In this document: piece after piece, positions 46,146 to 56,689 of the stretch
Layout: every line of letters starts with the position of its first letter
Position numbering within the stretch: position 1 is the stretch's first letter
Assembly (NCBI GenBank): GCA_014529385.2
Contig: CM043959.1
Span: forward strand, 65,412,253-65,476,252
Direction: 5' to 3'
Length of the DNA: 64,000 nt
Source of the DNA: Adiantum capillus-veneris
Taxonomy: Eukaryota; Streptophyta; Polypodiopsida; Polypodiales; Pteridaceae
The notes under the pieces: model-generated
Database searches by the model: none
Seen by the model: only the letters and a program-made list of their open reading frames with translations
What the model was told of the DNA's origin: nothing
Program-made: the position numbers and the translations under genes

Positions 46146-46304
46146 CACCTAAAAGGAACCGAGCAAATCCTACATTTGATGATGAGGACGTAGCTTCAAA
46201 ACGAACTAGAGCGTTGCACGACGACGAAGCCGGGCCTAGTAGTAGGCCTACGGAGGAGAGTCTTCAGGCGCCTGTGCAGCAACAGATGGACAATCAATCC
46301 CAGG
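46146..46304 (+). other. Possible single exon
   Basis: One frame is open and hydrophilic (APKRNRANPTFDDEDVASKR, then EESLQAPVQQQMDNQSQ) and ends at CCCAGGTGGGTTT, which resembles a 5' splice site. It contrasts with the AT-rich flanks. The family is not recognised. It could be a nuclear-signal-bearing N-terminus of a transposon protein. Confidence 0.25.
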
Positions 46305-47288
46305 TGGGTTTCCCATTATTCAATTAAGTCTTTAAATAGTTTAAGTTCTTTTATAAGTTAGCATTGCATACGTAAGGAGTGAGTAAGAATATGAAAATAA
46401 TAATTGACAAAAAACGGAGGGTAACTTCCAATGTGCATTGTTTATAATGTAGGAAAGAATTGTTTGGGTTAAAATTGGTTGAATTAGGAAAGATATGATT
46501 GATCATCCTTAAGACAGCTTGTCTCAAGACACCTCCGACTCCTTGGTATATTTTGATGATAATGATGGCTTTCCAGCCACGGATAAGTCGGTTATCCCCA
46601 TGAACGTTGAGTTTTTACTCCGTGTCATGTCTTGATGTTGCTACATAAGTTAGGATACCGTTTTTTATCTTAGGGGAGCCGCCCGATTGTATGGGCAACT
46701 GGTTTGGTGTATGGGTACCCGGAACCTTGGGTGGGGGTTTATCCACTCCGGATTGTGAATAAGGAATGGGTGCCGTTTTTTTTTCACCCTTAGGTGATCT
46801 TGAGACAAGAAGAGTACTGGTCATGGTTATTAGGGACAATGTTTTGATTGACAGTACCCTGTCTTCAGTTTAAAGATGTATGTTTTCTAAAAGAATGCTT
46901 TCAATGTTGTCTTCAAGGAATTACTGTGACGGAACATTAAAAGAAACCATTATTTTAAATGTTAAAACAATGTGATAGTAAGATAAATGAATCATGTGTG
47001 AGTGCGGGGTGGTAAGTGGGGATTGACTAAGGTTGTCAATCATGAATGAGTGGACTTGATTAGTTAGGTAAATATCCATCCCCGCGCACTAAAAACATTT
47101 GGAAAACATCTTCACTTGGAAGAGGAGTCCACCAGCGGCTATGCCCTCACATATGTTAGGGGGAAAAAAGCGTCGGTTGGGGATACCTTAGCCCAATTTG
47201 TGGAAGTTATAGGGCCGAAATATTTTTTTGGAATTTTAATACGTTGTCCCATTTCCGCTGTGAGACAGGACTAGGTCTTCTTCTAAAG
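46305..47288. other. Unassigned DNA
   Basis: A 40-codon open stretch at 46514-46636 (acidic, DDNDGFPATDKS) is the only hint of coding. Otherwise nothing was recognised. Confidence 0.35.
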
Positions 47289-48437
47289 CTATAGACCCAA
47301 GCCATTGTGAATGGTAAAGGTATAGTCCTTGGATTTTTCTTGCTTAGAGACTCTGATTTTTATCAGACCTAGAGACCTGTCAAGGATCCCATCCCGATCT
47401 TGGTATTGGTGGGTTGGGGACCTCACAACAAAGAAGAAAGGCCGTTCTACTTTGAATTGTGATGATGCACCATTAGACCATACCCAACGTCGCTTTAAAC
47501 AAAAACCCTGGTCCTTCAACCACCGATCATGCAAAAGAAAGCAGTGTTGAACAAACAATGTGTCATGCACATTGTCATTGGATATATAAAAATTCCCATG
47601 ATGTTGCCCATTGTCGAGCGCACATAGCAGATGTGGACCAAAATGCTCACCTGACTAGAATACTAGTGCATGGATTGGATCTCATTCTGAATTTTAAAAC
47701 TGTAATTTTCTACAAAGTCCATGACAAAGACAACGACATCACTTGGAAAACTCTGTAGACACTCGTTGGCTTGCCATCTGTAGATGTAGTTATGTTTGAT
47801 AAACTTGGTCAGCTTGTCTTTCATGAATGAAATGAAAGTGGAGCACCCAATCTTTTGAATAACAAGATCTTTCCTTCTGTGGTGCTGGCCATCTTCATGT
47901 ATAGATTGTGTCTCCACACCAACAAAAACCTTTGTAGCCACCTGAAAGTTGTCGTTGTGTACTTCAAGAGGACAACATTTGAGTTGTTTGGCACCGCACT
48001 GATCGCATTTTCCCATCAAGCAGATGTGTAAATGAAACATGGAATTTTCTGGTTTAGGACACAAAAAGGACTCCTATAGTGTTGTGAGGCTCTCAAATGT
48101 TGACTTTGCAGCCACACATATACTGCCACTCACTGTAGGGTCACAAACATCACAAGCACAACGACAAGATTCTCTATGTACTCCAAACCTACCTTGGCGC
48201 ATTTGGTTGAAAGAATCTTTCAAGTAGGGCAGCTTGCACATGATATTTGCAGCAGTAGCAGGTATTGCGGTCCCGCAATTTTTGAGCAAAAAAGGGCTTT
48301 AAATTCTCAAAGCATCTCAGCGAAATGTGCACCGTCGAATGCATTTCCTGAACTGCCTGTAAAATTCCACCTGCACAAAAAAGCAGGCAATAAAGAGATA
48401 ATGGACAACAAATAACCAAAATGTTTGGTACCATCAC
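47289..48437 (-). pseudogene. Transposase-like gene remnant with Cys-rich N-terminus, minus strand
   Basis: On the minus strand, across several frames, I read LKPFFAQKLRDRNTCYCCKYH, then SFNQMRQGRFGVHRESC and CACDVC, then MGKCDQCGAKQLKCCPLE. The core follows with DFVENYSFKIQNEIQSMHW and NFYISNDNVHDTLFVQHCF, and near 47480 WSNGASSQFK. The DF-ENYS, D-hx-HD and SDG--QFK pattern recalls, from memory, a DDE-type transposon protein family found in animals and non-seed plants. Here the Asp of SDG is Asn. Frameshifts near 48190, 48065 and 47620 and stops show it is dead. I found no terminal repeats. Host-gene origin is less likely. Confidence 0.5.
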
Positions 48438-48764
48438 CTACAAGTTATAATACCCACTTTCGTGTTTGTGAAAGCACATAGGAGAAACATTTACCCTCGG
48501 GGGGTTCACTATATGTAAACCATCTATACAACGTGCGTTCAAAGGGTATTTAAAAAACCCCTTATCTGTGAATCTTGAACTAATAAAACAACCCCTCTTT
48601 CTTTATGAACTTATGCTTTTTTTCCAAAATGCTATAAAAAAACCCCTTAGTTAAATATATTTATGTAAATTTACCCAAAATTTTTGAATTAAAAAACCCC
48701 TCCTGTTGAACTCTCATCGTATACTTAAATACATAGAGGTGGACCCCTCGAGCATTTACCACTA
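48438..48764. other. Unassigned DNA with A/C homopolymer words
   Basis: AAAAAACCCC recurs four times between 48550 and 48710 (for example 48552 and 48648), which resembles telomere-like or simple-sequence drift. No gene was seen. Confidence 0.4.
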
Positions 48765-49860
48765 AGAAGTTTTGCATGTCTGAAAGGGGCTTAAAACTTC
48801 TTGAAACCATCTGAAGCACTCTAAACCACTTGGAGGTGATTGAAAAATGTCGTCAAACCACTTTCAACTGGTTTGTTTACCACTTTCAATCACCTTCAGG
48901 TGGTTTGAAATCTTCCAAGTGCTTACATAGGTTCTCACTCAAGCTCTTTAAACCACCTATAGGTGATTGAAAGTGGTTATTTAACCACTTTCAAGTAGTT
49001 TGTTTTCCACTTTTAGTCACCTTCAATTGGATAACACCCAAATCTCGGGGTTTTAAAAGCACTCAAGAGGAACATTAACCACTTAGAAGTGGTTACACAT
49101 GTTTGAAAGTGGCTTTGGACTACTTGAAGCACTTCAAACCACCTAACGGTGATTGAAATAGTTTATCAAACCACTTTCAAGTGGTTGGATGACTACATTT
49201 AGGTGGTTTTAAGTGCTTACATAGGTTTTCACTTGAGCACTTGGCAGATTTCAAACCACTTGAAACACTTCAAACCACTTAAATGTGATTGAAAAGGTTC
49301 ATCAAACTACTTTCAATCATCTTCAAGTGGTTTGAAATCTTTAAGGTTCTCACCCAAGCACTTAGCACATTTCAAACCACCTGAAGCACTTAAAACCACC
49401 TAAAAAGATTGAAAGTGGTCATTAAGTGGTTTATTTTTCAGTTTCTATCACCTTCATGTGGTTTGAAAACTTCCAAGCGCTTACGTACGTGCTCACCTAA
49501 GCACTTGGCGGACTGCAAGTGGTTTTTTAAATACTTTAAAGTGGTGACGAACTATTGCAGCACTTTGCAAAGTACAAGCTTCCACACTTAGATGGTTGAA
49601 AGCAATATTTTAGGTACTTTAAATCACTATCAGTACTTTAACTACTTTGCAAAGTACTTGAAGGGGGATTCAATCACTTTTTGATTGTTTCCTCAGTTCT
49701 CAGAGTTTTTTTATAGTTTGAGAGTGGTTCATACAGCTTGAAAGTGGTGAACAGTGGTCACTATACTACTTGACAGTGGTTTTTTACAGTTTGATTGTGG
49801 TTGTGACAGCTTGACAATGGTGAACATTGGTCAATATACTACTTGGAAGTGGTTGATAAT
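48765..49860 (-). repeat. AACCACTT/AAGTGGTT short palindromic repeat block III
   Basis: About 1.1 kb is built of CAAACCACTTGAAGCACTTC, GGTGATTGAAAGTGGTT, AACCACTTTCAAGTGGTTTG and close variants, in both orientations with uneven spacing. It uses the same core words as blocks I and II. Strand is nominal. Confidence 0.88.
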
Positions 49861-50661
49861 ACCTGAGGTTGATCCAGCAAATGCAATGGTGGATGCATAA
49901 GAACAGCCTTTTTGTCGATACGCCTTTGGCATATGTCCTTCTTGTTCGGAGAGACTCGGGTCTCTGCTATCTAGAAACCAAACACAACCTCCTTAATGTC
50001 CTCTGTGATGTTTGTAGAATGATGAGCTTGCCAAATGGAGTCGTGCATTCACAAAACCGATGTTTCTTCTGTATATGCCCAACGACTTTGCAAGTGCTCT
50101 ATCCGTAAAGGGATGTGCATCTACTTCGTCCCTCGAATTAATGCATGACATCATTGTTGCCCTCTTGAAAAGAATTTATGTGGTTGAGTGCGGGACCTTG
50201 ACTTCTGACAAGGTGTTGCGAATGTTGGAAAAAACTGCTCTCTATATAGAATGTGTCGAGTTTTGCAGGTTGCAGAATACTGGTTGCTTGAGTAACTGTT
50301 CAAAAATCTCTCCTTGGATTTTGGTTGTCAATCCTTGTGTCTGCTCTTCCGAGCGCCTTGACACGACACAAAGAATCTTCCTTTTCTTCTTCTCATCGAG
50401 CTGGACATCCTTCCGCTTGTCAGCACAGAAATTCTGCTGCCTTTGCCTCTCTCTTTGCCGCCCAATAATCGCGTAAGCAGCCTGTCAACTGCCCGAGAAA
50501 CTCTGCTCGACTGTGTACTGGTTGACACGGAGCCGGATCCAGAAAACTTGAAGAAAAAGAGTGCAATGCATGAGCATACATCATGAAGAGCCCAGGCATC
50601 AACAAGACCAAGCATGTCACAGACACTCACACACACCTAACTGGTGAGAAGGCTCCATCCT

Positions 50662-50662
<1 letters not shown>
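49861..50662. other. Region with weak coding signal on both strands
   Basis: A 138-codon plus-strand frame (50060-50476) and a 102-codon minus-strand frame (50328-50636) overlap. A third reading, minus strand from 50508 to 49870, gives hydrophilic protein-like stretches (RDYWAAKREAKAAEFLC, FFQHSQHLVRSQGPALNHIN) broken by five stops. I recognise no family and cannot choose between them. Confidence 0.25.

Positions 50663-50697
<35 letters not shown>
50663..50697. repeat. (GA)n microsatellite
   Basis: An uninterrupted GA run of about 35 bases. Confidence 0.98.
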
Positions 50698-50703
<6 letters not shown>

Positions 50704-52044
50704 ACTAAGCACACACAGTAGAGAAACGTGCAGAGGAAAGAAAGGCAATGCCATGCAAAAACACCGCACAGAGAGGGAGAGAAAGACGCTCTGCTCTATG
50801 CAAAAACCGCGCACAAAAAATTCCCTAAACCTGTATGCTTTGTGCCCACGCAGATAAGGAGACACAAGGGGGTTCTCGTACGTCCAACACGTCCAAGAAC
50901 TACAAGGGGCGATAAAAAATGCATACCCCTCTTTTTAAAAAAAATTCCCCCTATCTTCATTACTCATCATTGAGTAATGAAGCCCCAAAAACCAAATGTA
51001 GAAGTTTCCCAAAACTACTTTAAAAAGGAGCATCCAAGACAGGCCTTTTTGGACCACCTATACATGCTTTCACCCTCCTACACAGGTGCATTAAGAGGAG
51101 ATAGGGGATCATGTGGGAGTGTACTCTACGTAGCAGTGCACGATAGTAGGAGAGTATCTAACCACACGACTCGAGTGTTTGTATTGTGTGTGCATTGTGT
51201 GGTAGCGTGCCTTTTGTTGTATTGTACGAAAGTAGTAAGGTATCTTACCACACAATGTGAGTGTGTACATAAGTTGTTCTACGGAACAATGCTTACCACG
51301 GGGGAATCACCTCAGTTACGCAGGGAATATGATGTCCTTGTCGTAAGTATTGGCTCACCGTTTGGGTACTGCGTCGGTAACACGGAGATATTGGTATCCT
51401 TATGGTGAATTGACTTCCCTTCCCCTTGCCAAAAAAACATATGGACATCGATCGATAACATAGCCATATAATGCTCGTATGCAAACTATTATTACTCTTT
51501 AGATTCGAGCAGCACTCAGTTGGTACTGCGGCTACAGAGTGTAGTTTGTTAGAAGCATTTGTTTTTGCATAAATGTGACATTCATGTCATTTTTTTGGTC
51601 TTATGAATGCCATATAATTTGTATGTGCATGTGCATCTCATGTTTTTTAAGTATTAAGTATATGCAATACTTGGACAGTAACATGGCGATGAAGAGTATT
51701 CACTTTTATACAACCTCAATAGTGTACTATGAAAATATCCAAGTGTTTACCGCGCTGCTTTACCGCATTTTGTAGAGAGAAGGTACAAATTTAGGTAGAG
51801 AAAGAAGAGAGAGGAGGACGAAGGTTTTTTTTGTGTTCAAAACATTGCCACAATAGTTTTCGCTATTATTACCACCTATATTACCGTTGTTGTTACCACT
51901 TTTATTTTTTACAACCAAATTTAGCGCCTAAACTTTCAAATTCTAGCTTAAAATAAACATCCTCCCCCCCCCCTCTTCAAATTTTGGTGTTTCCCTCCTC
52001 TCAATAAAAATTAAATAATATTGTATAAAATTTTCAAATTTTTT

Positions 52045-52050
<6 letters not shown>
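50698..52050. other. Unassigned DNA
   Basis: The open frames present (up to 143 codons at 50977-51408) show no recognisable motif. A C run lies at 51965-51973. Confidence 0.4.
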
Positions 52051-52117
<67 letters not shown>

Positions 52118-52128
52118 AGGAGGGGGGG
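52051..52128. repeat. (GA)n followed by a poly-G run
   Basis: GA repeats to 52088 pass into about 29 G bases and a G-rich tail. Confidence 0.97.
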
Positions 52129-52276
52129 ATAATGAGATTACACTTGGTTACAACTAAAATAATCACTGTCAATTAATTAACATAATTGAGCATATTCCCA
52201 AATCTAGAGAGAGAAAGAGGGGGGAGAGAGAGATGAATGGGTTACATGATCGAAAAACTTCATAACTGCAAAATGT

Positions 52277-52644
52277 TTATGAATCATCTTTCAAAAGATC
52301 TCTACATGAGGCATCATCCAATTCTAAGCCCATGGCTCCTAAATCAATAAAGAGAGAAACGGAATTGTCATTTGTGGATGCATTGCCTTCATCATCTTCG
52401 AGTTCGTCATCCTCCATCTCATCATCTTCATCATCATGACAATCATCCTCGCTAAGACTTGTTGTTGCCGGACTTGATTCATCGATCTCCCTCTCCTCTA
52501 TTTCCACGTCATCCAAAGTCGGAGGTGGAAGAGGGTCAAACATAGTTTCCACTTCATCAGTGGAAAAAATGGTTCTTCCCGGAGCTAATTTTACGGAAAT
52601 TACGAACCAAAGTTTTGGTTGGTATATTGCTGGGATATAGATGA
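52277..52644 (-). CDS. CACTA transposase, last exon with DUF4216 end and acidic tail
   Basis: The exon is open from a splice-like border at 52644 (TTTTATAG before GTCATC) to the stop at 52277. It begins VIYIPAIYQPKLWFVISVKL, which completes the DUF4216-like block, and then runs into METMFDPLPPPTLDDVEIEE and a long Asp/Glu run (DEDDEMEDDELEDDE). Acidic tails are common at the end of these proteins. It joins the exon at about 52730-52890 after an intron of about 87 bases. No stop lies inside. Confidence 0.65.
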
Positions 52645-52727
52645 CCTATAAAATAGAATCTCAAAGTGAGTCACATTTGTATAACTAATGCTACAAGCAA
52701 ATAAGAATAAAAAAGGTACATGTCACT

Positions 52728-52890
52728 CACTTGCTCACAATTGCGCAGTAAAACTAAATTGTCATACCTCCCTGTGTGATGCATACTAGAGTCCACCATG
52801 TAGAGGCAATTCTCATGTTGTATAGACACATTTGCAAACCACTTGCACTTGAAGATGAAGGTATGAAAGGTTCTAAAATTAACCTTTAGT
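52728..52890 (-). CDS. CACTA transposase, DUF4216-like exon
   Basis: The minus strand reads FHTFIFKCKWFANVSIQHEN, then LYMVDSSMHHTGRYDNLVLL, then CEQ, ending at a GTGAGT 5' splice site. FKCKWF and the final CEQV (completed by the next exon) match the DUF4216 pattern VLFKCDWWD...QVFY that follows tnp2 in plant CACTA elements. The start of this exon is not certain. Confidence 0.6.
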
Positions 52891-53125
52891 ATCCTTTCAA
52901 TAGTTCCGTGCAGTATTTGGCTTTATCACCGTTTGTGTCAAAGTTGTCCATGATGGCACAATCCATGGTGGTTCTACGCTCGTCAATGTGGCACGTACAA
53001 AAGTGCCGACCCTTTGACCACATAGAGTTAAAGAAAAGGCACTACAAAATAGAAAAATATCTTAATTTATCAAATACATATTAAATATAATTTCAAAAAA
53101 AAAAAGATACGGTTTAGGTATATGA

Positions 53126-53647
53126 TTACTCGACCTTTAATATGCAGCCTCGTGCATACTCCCATTCTTTGTTGGTGATGTCTTCTCCGTGCGCTTTTGC
53201 CTCGGTCATTCTCTCATGAATCCACTCTACACTAATGAGATCTGGGAAACATGCAAGGTGTCTAAGCACTGGGGGTGCCCTCCTTCCTCCATGTGCTTGT
53301 TTCCATGCTTCCCTCTCTTGTAAATGCCTTGCCTTTGCCACTGTCCACAAGTGCACCCACTTGGTCATAATCTTTGCATTGAGAATACAAAAGTTATTGA
53401 CCACTTGGAATAGATTCATTTCCATGTTAAGTAGTTTCCCCTTTCCACTTGGTAAGTGTGAAGTCATCCTTGCATCTTCCTCATCAGACCACATGCGCGG
53501 CATTGAAGGATCAACTTGTGCCAAATACTCTGATATGTAAACAAATGCCCCTTGAATGATCCACCCTTCGGCCATACATGCCTCTGGTTGAGACCGTAGT
53601 CGCACAAAATCTTTGAAAGTTTTAAAAAACCTCTCTAAGAAGAACAT
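53126..53647 (-). CDS. CACTA transposase, DUF4218-like exon
   Basis: This frame of 173 codons begins MFFLERFFKTFKDFVRLRSQ and continues with ACMAEGWIIQGAFVYISEYL. It is a clear match to the DUF4218 pattern (WMYPFER...LK..VRNRARPEGSIAE.Y) that follows the tnp2 core. A Trp/Arg-rich part follows (WSDEEDARM, HLWTVAKARHLQEREAWKQA). No stop interrupts it. The upstream border near 53650-53850 is not resolved. Confidence 0.75.
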   Translation of the reverse strand: MFFLERFFKTFKDFVRLRSQPEACMAEGWIIQGAFVYISEYLAQVDPSMPRMWSDEEDARMTSHLPSGKGKLLNMEMNLFQVVNNFCILNAKIMTKWVHLWTVAKARHLQEREAWKQAHGGRRAPPVLRHLACFPDLISVEWIHERMTEAKAHGEDITNKEWEYARGCILKVE

Positions 53648-53851
53648 CCATCCATCATGCGTGCACTACTCCACATATAGCGATCTCCTCCACCACGTGA
53701 ACCAAGAGGTGAATTTGACTAAGGACCGATCAAGGAAATGCATCTTCAATGGCACACACAATTCTTGTTGCAAGTGTTTGAGCAGCAGGGATAGCATCTA
53801 TTTCGTTTTCCTTGGAGCTCACAAATCTGCAAGAAAACACACAAGAATACA

Positions 53852-54733
53852 CTAAGTGCTAGTTGAAATTATTGTGTACATAAAAAAGGTGTAGTTGAGT
53901 GGAGTCTTGTGGTGTACCTTACTAGCTCTCCTAGTTTGAAAATAGCATCCTTGACATTCTTGTCCCAACATATACACATACTCACTGGCAGAATGAACTA
54001 CAATGTACATCAGAGGAAGGTAAAGTGAGTGATAGTCATACACACAAACTATAGATAGAATAGGGAGTATGACAATTACCTGAAGCATCTTGTGCCAATC
54101 AGGGGACTTCAACCCATACAATTGAATGCTTCCACTCTTCTTCACTTTTGTGAAAGCTCCCTTTAGCGACCTCATGTATCCTGTTGGTGTGCAAATAGAG
54201 GCAATGGTACCCTTCACCTTGTCTAATTCTTCTTTGGCTAGCATCCATGGTGCTTTAGGAAGCACAATCTCTCCATTTGGGGCACAACTTGGAGTAGCAG
54301 AGGTGGGGAAACGTTTTAAAAGCCTCAAATCCTCCCTCGCATCCAAAGAGTCCTTTCTGCCATTAATGTGGTTCCATAGTGTTTGGGCTACATTCTTGAA
54401 TATGTGCATGGGTTCCAAGAGGTGTTGTATTTTTAAGTCCTTCCAATATGGAATCCTTAAAAATATGGAATACCTTGACATACCTTTTGGTGGAGGACAC
54501 GAAACCGGATTTTTGTTGTGGTGTTCTTCCCAAATGGTTGCCCAATCTGCCATCGTGAGCTTTAGAGGGGTCTTCCCAGTTGTTGAAGCCTTGTGCTTGT
54601 TATGCCCTTGGGGTAAGAAACGATGGTTGTTTGGAAAGGTTACCTTGCGCAAGAAATCGGGCCTCTCCGTCACCAATGATGGCCCACAAGTAGGACATGC
54701 ATTATGCCACGATGTGGACAACCCTGCATACAT
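53852..54733 (-). CDS. CACTA tnp2 transposase core, second block
   Basis: The 293-codon frame begins SWHNACPTCGPSLVTERPDF, giving the CP-C finger that follows the first core block. It contains RKVTFPNNHRFLPQGHNKH, then PYWKDLKIQHLLEPMHIFKN, then ARED and YMRSLKGAFTK, then LYGLKSPDWHKMLQVI. All are in the tnp2 order, with MHI-KN and GLKS-D-H as hallmarks. The last 60 or so residues are hydrophobic and may be intron read-through. Tnp2 cuts the element out and joins it to a new site. Confidence 0.85.
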   Translation of the reverse strand: MYAGLSTSWHNACPTCGPSLVTERPDFLRKVTFPNNHRFLPQGHNKHKASTTGKTPLKLTMADWATIWEEHHNKNPVSCPPPKGMSRYSIFLRIPYWKDLKIQHLLEPMHIFKNVAQTLWNHINGRKDSLDAREDLRLLKRFPTSATPSCAPNGEIVLPKAPWMLAKEELDKVKGTIASICTPTGYMRSLKGAFTKVKKSGSIQLYGLKSPDWHKMLQVIVILPILSIVCVYDYHSLYLPLMYIVVHSASEYVYMLGQECQGCYFQTRRASKVHHKTPLNYTFFMYTIISTST

Positions 54734-54759
54734 ATCATATGGTTAGAGAGATGAGCGAA

Positions 54760-55644
54760 CTAAAGGGAGAGAGGGAAATGAGGAAAGGGGGTTACCAAAA
54801 TATCTCCAAGCCTTGGATAGTCATGCATAGTCCACATACGGATTCCCCTCACAATGGACTCTCTTCCTCCCTTTGCAAGTGAGACATCGACAACAGGAAT
54901 GCCTCTCGATAACTCCTCCAACTCCTCAATGAGGGGCTTCAGGTAGACATCAATATTTGACACTTTGGACTTCCTTATAACAAGCAAGGAAAGAAGTATA
55001 TTGCCCTTCTTGGTTGTTTCCCATGGTGGAATATTGTAGTTGACGATCACCACAGGCCAAGTGCTCCATGAAGTAGACTTAATGCCGAAGGGGTTGGCAC
55101 CATCACTTTCTAACCCAAGCCTCAAGTGTTGAGGCTCCAACCCAAACTCTGACCATTGAGTTTCGATGTGCCTCCATGCAGGTGAATCGGTAGGGACACG
55201 CATCATTCCATCATTTGAGTGATGGTTCGCGTGCCACGTGAGAAGCTCCACGATAGACGTGCTTTTAAACACGTGTTGGATGCGAGGAATTAATGAAAAA
55301 TGTCTCAATACCTTGCGGGGTAGGAGCACCTCGCTCACTCCGGTCTTGTATTGTGCCTCCCCACACACGGGACTTGAGGTAGCATGTGCATGCTCATTGC
55401 GGTATAGCATGCAATCGTTGATGCACGCATGGATGCGCTCATACTCCATTCCAAGTGCAATGACATACGATCTAGCTCGTTGATGATCTGGAGGCATGTG
55501 GTGATCTTCTGGCACTATTTTGCCAATCAAACTAGAACAAACATGCGTATTAGTATAATTGCTAGAATTTGGCATCATAAAGCGAGTGGAGAGTATATAA
55601 AAGCCACATTCCATACTTACAAAATAGTGCATCGATACTTGCAT
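54760..55644 (-). CDS. CACTA tnp2 transposase core, first block
   Basis: The minus-strand frame contains EYERIHACINDCMLYRNEHA, SPVCGEAQYK, then LLPRKVLRHFSLIPRIQHVF, ELLTWHANHHSNDGMMRVPT, then DSPAWRHIETQWSEFGLEPQ and LRLGLESDGANPFGIKSTSW, then WPVVIVNYNIPPW and MWTMHDYPRLG. This is a near-complete match to the tnp2 signature, including the HAC-NDC-LYR-E finger, the DSPAW box and the SDG-NPFG box with its conserved Asp. No stop is present. About 60 N-terminal residues are probably intron. Confidence 0.9.
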   Translation of the reverse strand: MQVSMHYFVSMECGFYILSTRFMMPNSSNYTNTHVCSSLIGKIVPEDHHMPPDHQRARSYVIALGMEYERIHACINDCMLYRNEHAHATSSPVCGEAQYKTGVSEVLLPRKVLRHFSLIPRIQHVFKSTSIVELLTWHANHHSNDGMMRVPTDSPAWRHIETQWSEFGLEPQHLRLGLESDGANPFGIKSTSWSTWPVVIVNYNIPPWETTKKGNILLSLLVIRKSKVSNIDVYLKPLIEELEELSRGIPVVDVSLAKGGRESIVRGIRMWTMHDYPRLGDILVTPFPHFPLSL

Positions 55645-55829
55645 TACTCCAACCGAATTTTTCTTGCAAGTTGAGGACTTCCAACAATGCTAGGAGCATC
55701 GAGTACCGTGCACTGTCGTAAATTAAGAGGTGTTCGGGCACTCGTCATCAATCTATCCTCCATTTTGGCAGCCCGTTTAGTGCAGGGCTGATGATCCTCC
55801 TTGCACACGTCGCGCTCATGAGCTAGTAA

Positions 55830-56230
55830 CTAATCACACGTGTCGAACATCTGCTCATCCTTTGCCTCATAGTGCAACGAAAACGCCATAGGAGCTGCCG
55901 AAGTAGAGCCAACGGGAGGATCACCATGCGGTGCATCCAAAACGCCCAATCGCTCTTGCCTCTGCCGTTCAGCCTTGCACATCGGTGCACCACCATCGAA
56001 CACAGACCAATAGGGCACCTCCTCAAGCGATGGGTGAGTCACGCTCTCATCTCTCTGAGCACTTTTTTGAAGATGCCAAAGCCCTTCGTTCTCCACGTGC
56101 TCCAAGGCTATGCGCCTCAAGTGAGAGATTACCCTTTTGCACTTGGTGCAAGGACAAGGGGGGTTTTCCTTGAGCCAATGATTGTGTCAGGACCTCCAGG
56201 GGGACCACAATCATCCCAGCCGATGTCCTG
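55830..56230 (-). CDS. CACTA transposase N-terminal exon, tentative
   Basis: The minus strand is largely open from about 56230 (WDDCGPPGGPDTIIGSRKTP) through RRIALEHVENEGLWHLQKSA to about 55830. The composition fits the variable N-terminus of CACTA transposases. The frame and true start are not settled, and stops near 56130 suggest either an intron or decay. Confidence 0.35.
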
Positions 56231-56515
56231 CACACACAAAATATTGTTTATTGAGTCATGTGTCCTAAAAAATAAATAATTATAAAAGCCCTAAATTCCA
56301 TTAATAAAGTTAAGTTCAAAGAGAATAAATGACAATGAGTGTTAAATTTATTTTTAACTAAAAGAGAACTTAAAAATACAATTAATAAACATTTTAAAGT
56401 ACTACAAAATAAAATATTCATAAAAAATAAAAAATCTTCATCAAAAAACTCAAAAGGCTAAAAAATGGAATAATAGATAGCTAAGGGTAGAGGGGGTGGT
56501 TTGTACCCTCTCCCC

Positions 56516-56516
<1 letters not shown>
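56231..56516. other. AT-rich unassigned DNA
   Basis: No gene was recognised. This is the likely 5' flank of the CACTA transposase gene on the minus strand. Confidence 0.4.

Positions 56517-56547
<31 letters not shown>
56517..56547. repeat. Poly-C run of about 31 bases
   Basis: An uninterrupted C homopolymer, with CT-rich DNA before it. Confidence 0.97.
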
Positions 56548-56689
56548 TGCAACCTCCAATTCGCATGTATCCATTTGAAATGACCGGCCTTTGAAACGTG
56601 TGTGGTGGTTAATCTTGGCCACTATGTGTGTATGGAGTCGACAATGTGCGATCGAGTGGTGATTTTCTTGTGGCGATCTTGTATGTGTG

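Larger units (their letters stand above)
52277..56230 (-). mobile_element. CACTA (En/Spm)-type transposon coding region
   Basis: The minus strand holds, in order from 56230 to 52277, an N-terminal part, the tnp2 transposase core in two blocks, a DUF4218-like block, a DUF4216-like block and an acidic tail. This is the usual order in plant CACTA transposases. The blocks are separated by AT-rich stretches with splice-like borders. I could not find terminal inverted repeats beginning CACTA, so the ends of the element are not placed. Confidence 0.85.

Noticed and set aside
48540-48720. Telomere-like AAAAAACCCC words
   Set aside because: There are only a few, unevenly spaced, and they do not match the plant TTTAGGG repeat.
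50060-50476. A 138-codon plus-strand open frame as a gene
   Set aside because: The minus strand is equally open here and neither has a recognisable motif.
53040-56411. ACTACAAAATA words at 53041 and 56401 as CACTA ends
   Set aside because: They are in direct, not inverted, orientation. The first lies in an intron of the transposase, and no target duplication is seen.
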